64,000 bases of DNA, taken from NCBI RefSeq assembly GCF_019336435.1, contig NZ_JAHWXQ010000001.1:124001-188000 (forward strand), written 5' to 3'. The stretch comes from Pontibacter populi (lineage in GTDB: Bacteria > Bacteroidota > Bacteroidia > Cytophagales > Hymenobacteraceae). Position 1 is the stretch's first letter. Each line of letters begins with the position of its first letter. The notes beneath the pieces are model-generated. The model was given only the letters and a program-made list of their open reading frames with translations. It was not told the origin of the DNA and did not search any database. Below, piece by piece: positions 61,101 through 64,000 of this stretch. Made by a program: the position numbers and the translations under genes.

Positions 61101-62215
61101 GAAACCGTTTTATTCAGTACACCCCGGAAAGACGAAGCGACACTTCCGATCTCATCCTTGCTGTGAATATCTATAGTTACATCAGTAGCGCCGAGCTTAA
61201 TGCGGTCGGCAGCGGTTTTAAGTACAGAGAGCGCGTTTGAAATAAGATTGATGATGTAAAAAGAAAGAAATCCTGTAAGACCGAGTATAAGCAGCATCCC
61301 GATTACCAGCAAGGTCATGGTTCGCTCTCTCTGAACGATTTCCTGATTTACCTGTTCCTTAATCCTGCTAATGAGCTGCATCTCTGCTACCCTAAGATCT
61401 TCTATGCTTCGGGTAAATAAATTGAAGGTGGCTGTGTTGCTATAGTTCGCCAGGTCAAGATCAGGAGTCTCTTCGATATCCTGCACTATTCCTAACACTT
61501 TTTTATAGTTCTCAGAAGCCATAATCTTTTGCACATCAGCTAAAGAAGTTGCATCCGCATACCTTGCAAATTCTTCCAGAGACGTTTCATAAAATGTGTA
61601 CTGGCTGTGCAATTGTGCAAAGTTCTTGTAAGAAAATCCATTCTCCTGAATAGCCATCATCAAAAGGCTTCTGATCCGGGCCAGTTGTATCTTGGCCTCC
61701 GCCAAATCCCTGAAGCTTGTCAGCTGCTTACCGATCGCAACATTACGCACCCCTCCTGCATTCGCATCCATCCTGCTCAGAAAGTCGAAGATCAAACTGG
61801 TAGAGTACTGCCTGAAATCTGCAACATCCAGTGTCTTTTGATCCAGGTCATTACGGTATTTTCTGATATCATCCAGTTTAGACAGCTCGGGCAGCATTAA
61901 GCCTGAAGCCAGTAAAAACTCTTTCAGGTCGCGTTCTGCTGCATCTGTTAACTGTCGTTGTGACTTTGCCTCAACCAGGAAGGCAGCATCGCCACTGGCT
62001 GCTACCAGAATGCGCGCCCGCTCCTTCTGAAAAGCATGTATCAGTGTCGATATTTTTTCAGACTTCTCCAGCTGTATGGCTTCCTGCTTCAGCTGTTCAT
62101 TCTCATCTATTTCAGTGCGAATGGTAGTAACGACAAAGTATATAAGCGGAAATAACAACAGGGAAAGCAGCAGCAACAGCTTATCTCTGATCTTTAAATT
62201 TCTAAGGATGTTCAT
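58187..62215 (-). CDS. Large hybrid sensor histidine kinase with three receiver domains
   Basis: 1342 residues. Membrane helix at 13-30, a helical periplasmic sensor domain at about 35-295 resembling nitrate/nitrite-sensing (NIT) domains (FQKERARILVAASGDAAFLV), a second helix near 300-325, HAMP at about 325-425, and a GAF domain at about 440-590. A long coiled coil follows (EELETQQEELRQLNAELKAS), then HisKA with FLANMSHELRTPLNSILILS (His about 680), HATPase (about 780-915), and three receivers with Asp near 1005, 1124 and 1272. The middle receiver lacks the usual Lys-Pro end. This is a stress or surface-signal kinase of the type linked to CheR/CheB in Bacteroidota and cyanobacteria. It is the first gene of the operon. 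Confidence 0.94.
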   Translation of the reverse strand: MNILRNLKIRDKLLLLLSLLLFPLIYFVVTTIRTEIDENEQLKQEAIQLEKSEKISTLIHAFQKERARILVAASGDAAFLVEAKSQRQLTDAAERDLKEFLLASGLMLPELSKLDDIRKYRNDLDQKTLDVADFRQYSTSLIFDFLSRMDANAGGVRNVAIGKQLTSFRDLAEAKIQLARIRSLLMMAIQENGFSYKNFAQLHSQYTFYETSLEEFARYADATSLADVQKIMASENYKKVLGIVQDIEETPDLDLANYSNTATFNLFTRSIEDLRVAEMQLISRIKEQVNQEIVQRERTMTLLVIGMLLILGLTGFLSFYIINLISNALSVLKTAADRIKLGATDVTIDIHSKDEIGSVASSFRGVLNKTVSLSQVAQAIGQGRYDVEVAVQSEEDVLSYAIRDMKDNLQRFTTENANRNWVLTGVAELSNLMGGEDSLERVSSLALSYLCNYTDSDAGVLYLHNDAGKLQPVAGYGVQQHKDQLPSFEIGIGKVGQAVKERKVKVLEQVPEEYLRIRTGLSDIEPATVIILPLYFGNTLVGALELASRQAYNEVKRRLLDSASERISVLIFTLKAHLQTQELLYETQNQAEELETQQEELRQLNAELKASEEELRVNQEELQEKNAELEEKAQLLEEQYESLAAKNKALEDAREAIELKIQQVETVSKYKSDFLANMSHELRTPLNSILILSRLLADNTENTLSTKQIDHAQIIHRSGNDLLKLINEILDLSKIESGMIKLETDEVKLENISMEPLFREMAAKKKIHFKETFTPGSFETIVTDRFRLEQILKNFIGNAMKFTEQGGEVELAIYPVTSRPKFRSEYLREQTDIVAFAVRDTGIGIAKEKQDVVFEAFQQADTSTTRKYGGTGLGLTISKELATLLGGEVILESEPGKGSTFTLYLPKTPVGTDAKQQTTSRQPEINAPSQKPDGRIGGISQMFHKIDQKDNKEISVLIVEDDKGFSDILADFAVAKNFKVHQAYTGNDGLKLARQAKPDAMLLDIQLPDINGWDVLRQVREDKELRHINVHVMSAYDKEVIGEHGNNEEYLPKPVTLEMLNKAFTTISSTSGASIENILIVEDNEIENRAVSELLLAHGLKSTSAYSAEEAEQILAKQKVDCIILDLNLPGMKGYDWMKKIKSQTGLSDIPIIIYSGKDLNEEEETALKEFANTIIIKNEYSYLRLLDEVQLFLHKVNQKLPSGKEFKMKLHVPEEVLRDKKVLVVDDDVRNIYSLSSLLELHGMEVVVAYDGKEAIEKLEAEKGIDMVLMDVMMPEMDGIEATKRIRAISRFKQLPIIALTAKAMKEDKEKCLEAGASDYIPKPVDTDKLLTLMRVWLYEA

Positions 62216-62774
62216 CTAATAAGATTATGTTCAGGCTTAAGGGAGTAACGGACCTGCAAATTAGGAAAATGTACTCATAAACTTTCAATATTTAGATTTA
62301 TAGCATTTGAAATGACAGGATAAAGTAATTTAAAACCTTTGCCGAAGGCAACTTGCTATATAGTGCTGTTAATGCCTTTAATGTAGCCTTAACCGTTGTT
62401 GTAGGTTTTTAGGGAAAGTACCTACTATAAATTAGCCTGAACTTTCCTTGTGCATAAGTTACAAAGCTGTTGATCTATAGATTCTGGTTTTTTGTTTCTG
62501 AAGTCAGCCCATTTTTGTTCTCCAAGAATAGTATAAGTCATTTTAGTTTACTCCCCATAGGTTTTAATACGCTTACCTACAGGCAACTCTCCTATACCAA
62601 TTTTTATTTTTATAATACAATTTTTTAAATCACACCCTTTTCTAAAGCGTATTCTACTATAAGCGCTTAAGAGCTAAACACCTCATTATCAGTCGATAAT
62701 CCACCAGGCTTAACTGCAGCACCGGCAGGAGCAACACGTTTGATCACTTTAATAACCAAAAACAGTTTACAGCT
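62216..62774. other. Divergent promoter region, AT-rich
   Basis: 559 bases between the hybrid kinase gene (minus) and the beta-propeller gene (plus). AT-rich with TTTTTATTTTTATAATAC-type runs. I see no ORF of merit, no repeat of families A to E and no clear hairpin. Confidence 0.35.
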
Positions 62775-64000
62775 ATGAATAAAAAATTACCTTTTTGGCT
62801 AGGGCTTTTACTTTGTTTTAGTAGCCTTACAGTATCGGCACAACAAGTTACCGAAGAATGGGCAAAGCTCTATGACAGGCAGGACAGCCTCCTTGACAAT
62901 GCAGTTGATATCGCAGTGGACGCAGCTGGCAACAGCTACGTTATTGGTACAAGCAACAGTTCCGGTTCTGAAAGACGCAACATTGTCACGATCAAGTATT
63001 CCCCAACCGGTGAGGAACTATGGGTACAAGCATACGAAGATGACAGTTTAAATCAGACAGAAGCCTTAGCTATCGCTATTGACAATTCCGGTGGCGTCTA
63101 CGTCATTGGGTACACATATCAGGAAGCCGGCTACGTCAACTACAACTATATTACTATACGCTACGATGCTTCTACAGGGAAGCAGACCTGGGTTCGAATT
63201 TTAGATACCCGAGGCAATGATGAAGACATAATCATGCCTGGAGCAGACATTGCCATAGATAATAAAGGGAGCGTCTACGTTAGTTATTCAGTGATGAAAA
63301 CCTATGGCGAGGATTACGATTACGCTACCGCACACCTTGAAGCTGCAACAGGTAAAGAAATCTGGACTAGCTATTATGATTTGAATAAAGGCTTTGATTC
63401 ACCAACAGCTATAGTTGTAGACAATGCTGGTGGAGTATATGTTACAGGCAATAGTTGGAGTGAAGATGAAGAGGCCGTTATAAGCACAGTCCGCTACAAT
63501 GCAGTCTCAGGAAAAGAGGATTGGACAACACAATTAGACAAAAGCTTTCAGTATACAACAGGCAAGTCCATTGCTATCGACAATAATGGCAATGTATATG
63601 TTACAGGCAATAGCGGTGGACGATTGGTTCTTGCTCGTTATGAGGCAACAACAGGCGAAGAGAAATGGGTCAGATTCTATGAAGGCGCTCTTCCCAATGC
63701 GATCGCTGTAGATGATCAGGGTGGCATCTATGTAACTGGTTATGGAAACGCCGGACACTCAAGCGAAAGCTATGTTACTATTCGATTCGACATGGGTTCG
63801 GGCGAAAAGGAATGGGTCAGCTACTTTGAGAATAGTAATGGGTATGGTGAAGCAGTTGATATTGCAGTTGACAATGCCGGAGGTGTATATGTTACTGGCT
63901 TTACGAAGGGCGACTATAACTATTTTAATGATTATGATTATACGACTGTTCGCTACGCAGCTGCTACAGGCGAAGAGATCTGGGCTAAACAATACAAAGA
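62775..64000 (+). CDS. Secreted beta-propeller (SBBP-type) repeat protein, truncated at the window edge
   Basis: The frame opens at ATG 62775 and stays open for 408 codons to the end of the window. Signal peptide MNKKLPFWLGLLLCFSSLTV then SAQQ. The mature part is a series of repeats of about 50-60 residues with the pattern AxDIAVDxxGNxYVxGxS, then TIRYDAxTGxExW (for example NAVDIAVDAAGNSYVIGTSN, ATTGEEKWVRFYE). This fits SBBP or quinoprotein-like beta-propeller repeats. Such proteins are exported and often end in a C-terminal sorting domain; that end is outside. The internal repeats cause false frames on the other strand. Confidence 0.85.
   Translation, partial: MNKKLPFWLGLLLCFSSLTVSAQQVTEEWAKLYDRQDSLLDNAVDIAVDAAGNSYVIGTSNSSGSERRNIVTIKYSPTGEELWVQAYEDDSLNQTEALAIAIDNSGGVYVIGYTYQEAGYVNYNYITIRYDASTGKQTWVRILDTRGNDEDIIMPGADIAIDNKGSVYVSYSVMKTYGEDYDYATAHLEAATGKEIWTSYYDLNKGFDSPTAIVVDNAGGVYVTGNSWSEDEEAVISTVRYNAVSGKEDWTTQLDKSFQYTTGKSIAIDNNGNVYVTGNSGGRLVLARYEATTGEEKWVRFYEGALPNAIAVDDQGGIYVTGYGNAGHSSESYVTIRFDMGSGEKEWVSYFENSNGYGEAVDIAVDNAGGVYVTGFTKGDYNYFNDYDYTTVRYAAATGEEIWAKQYK

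Overview
The window looks like chromosomal DNA from a Bacteroidota bacterium of the order Cytophagales, most likely a Hymenobacteraceae member (Pontibacter-like). I base this on the protein flavour (MKKxxxx lipoproteins, a roughly 630-residue PurF paralogue, SPW-repeat, SCO/cytochrome and S9-peptidase families), on weak or absent Shine-Dalgarno sites, and on intergenic regions full of short palindromic repeats. Species assignment is inference. No rRNA, CRISPR array, prophage or full insertion sequence was seen.

Layout. 1-3.1 kb: start of a truncated secreted protein, a CBM20-esterase, and two AT-rich orphan genes separated by imperfect palindromes. 3.2-5.2 kb: gyrB. 5.6-7.9 kb: a DMT-family membrane protein, then an overlapping lipoprotein/SCO/cytochrome c operon. 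8.4-8.8 kb: tRNA-Arg, tRNA-Pro and tRNA-Ser on the minus strand. 9.1-14.7 kb: BatB/BatC-like pair, a TetR regulator with operator-like palindromes and a thioesterase, an HD hydrolase, a PaaI thioesterase and a CHRD-like lipoprotein. 14.7-21.4 kb: S9 peptidase, thiolase, HEAT protein, MORN-type repeat protein. 22.0-32.5 kb (minus): complex I membrane-arm genes nuoH-I-J-K-L-M-N running into purF, with palindromic elements inserted between several genes and no nuoA-G upstream. 32.9-36.3 kb: a YgiC/YgiB-like pair and murI. 36.7-40.8 kb: RDD protein, SPW protein, ABC-F ATPase, then a tyrosine-rich leader ORF, a terminator-like hairpin and phenylalanine 4-hydroxylase. 40.9-49.9 kb: conserved hypothetical, CoA-transferase, a 27-codon small membrane ORF, DEAD-box helicase, comEC, GNAT, PhoH, SAM hydrolase, ABM monooxygenase. 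50.8-53.4 kb: hscB, tRNA-Leu, an AT-rich orphan gene. 53.4-62.2 kb: lytic transglycosylase, two small unknowns, and a four-gene signalling operon (1342-residue hybrid kinase, CheR, CheB, receiver-kinase). 62.8-64 kb: start of a beta-propeller repeat secreted protein.

The strongest new signal is the putative attenuator ahead of phenylalanine 4-hydroxylase: a short ORF with nine tyrosine codons in a 19-codon stretch, followed by a GNRA-capped terminator. This would switch on the enzyme that makes tyrosine when charged tRNA-Tyr is scarce. The second genome-scale signal is the palindrome AACTATAGTT, repeated far beyond chance in coding and non-coding DNA, together with at least five families of hairpin or inverted-repeat elements (called A to E here).
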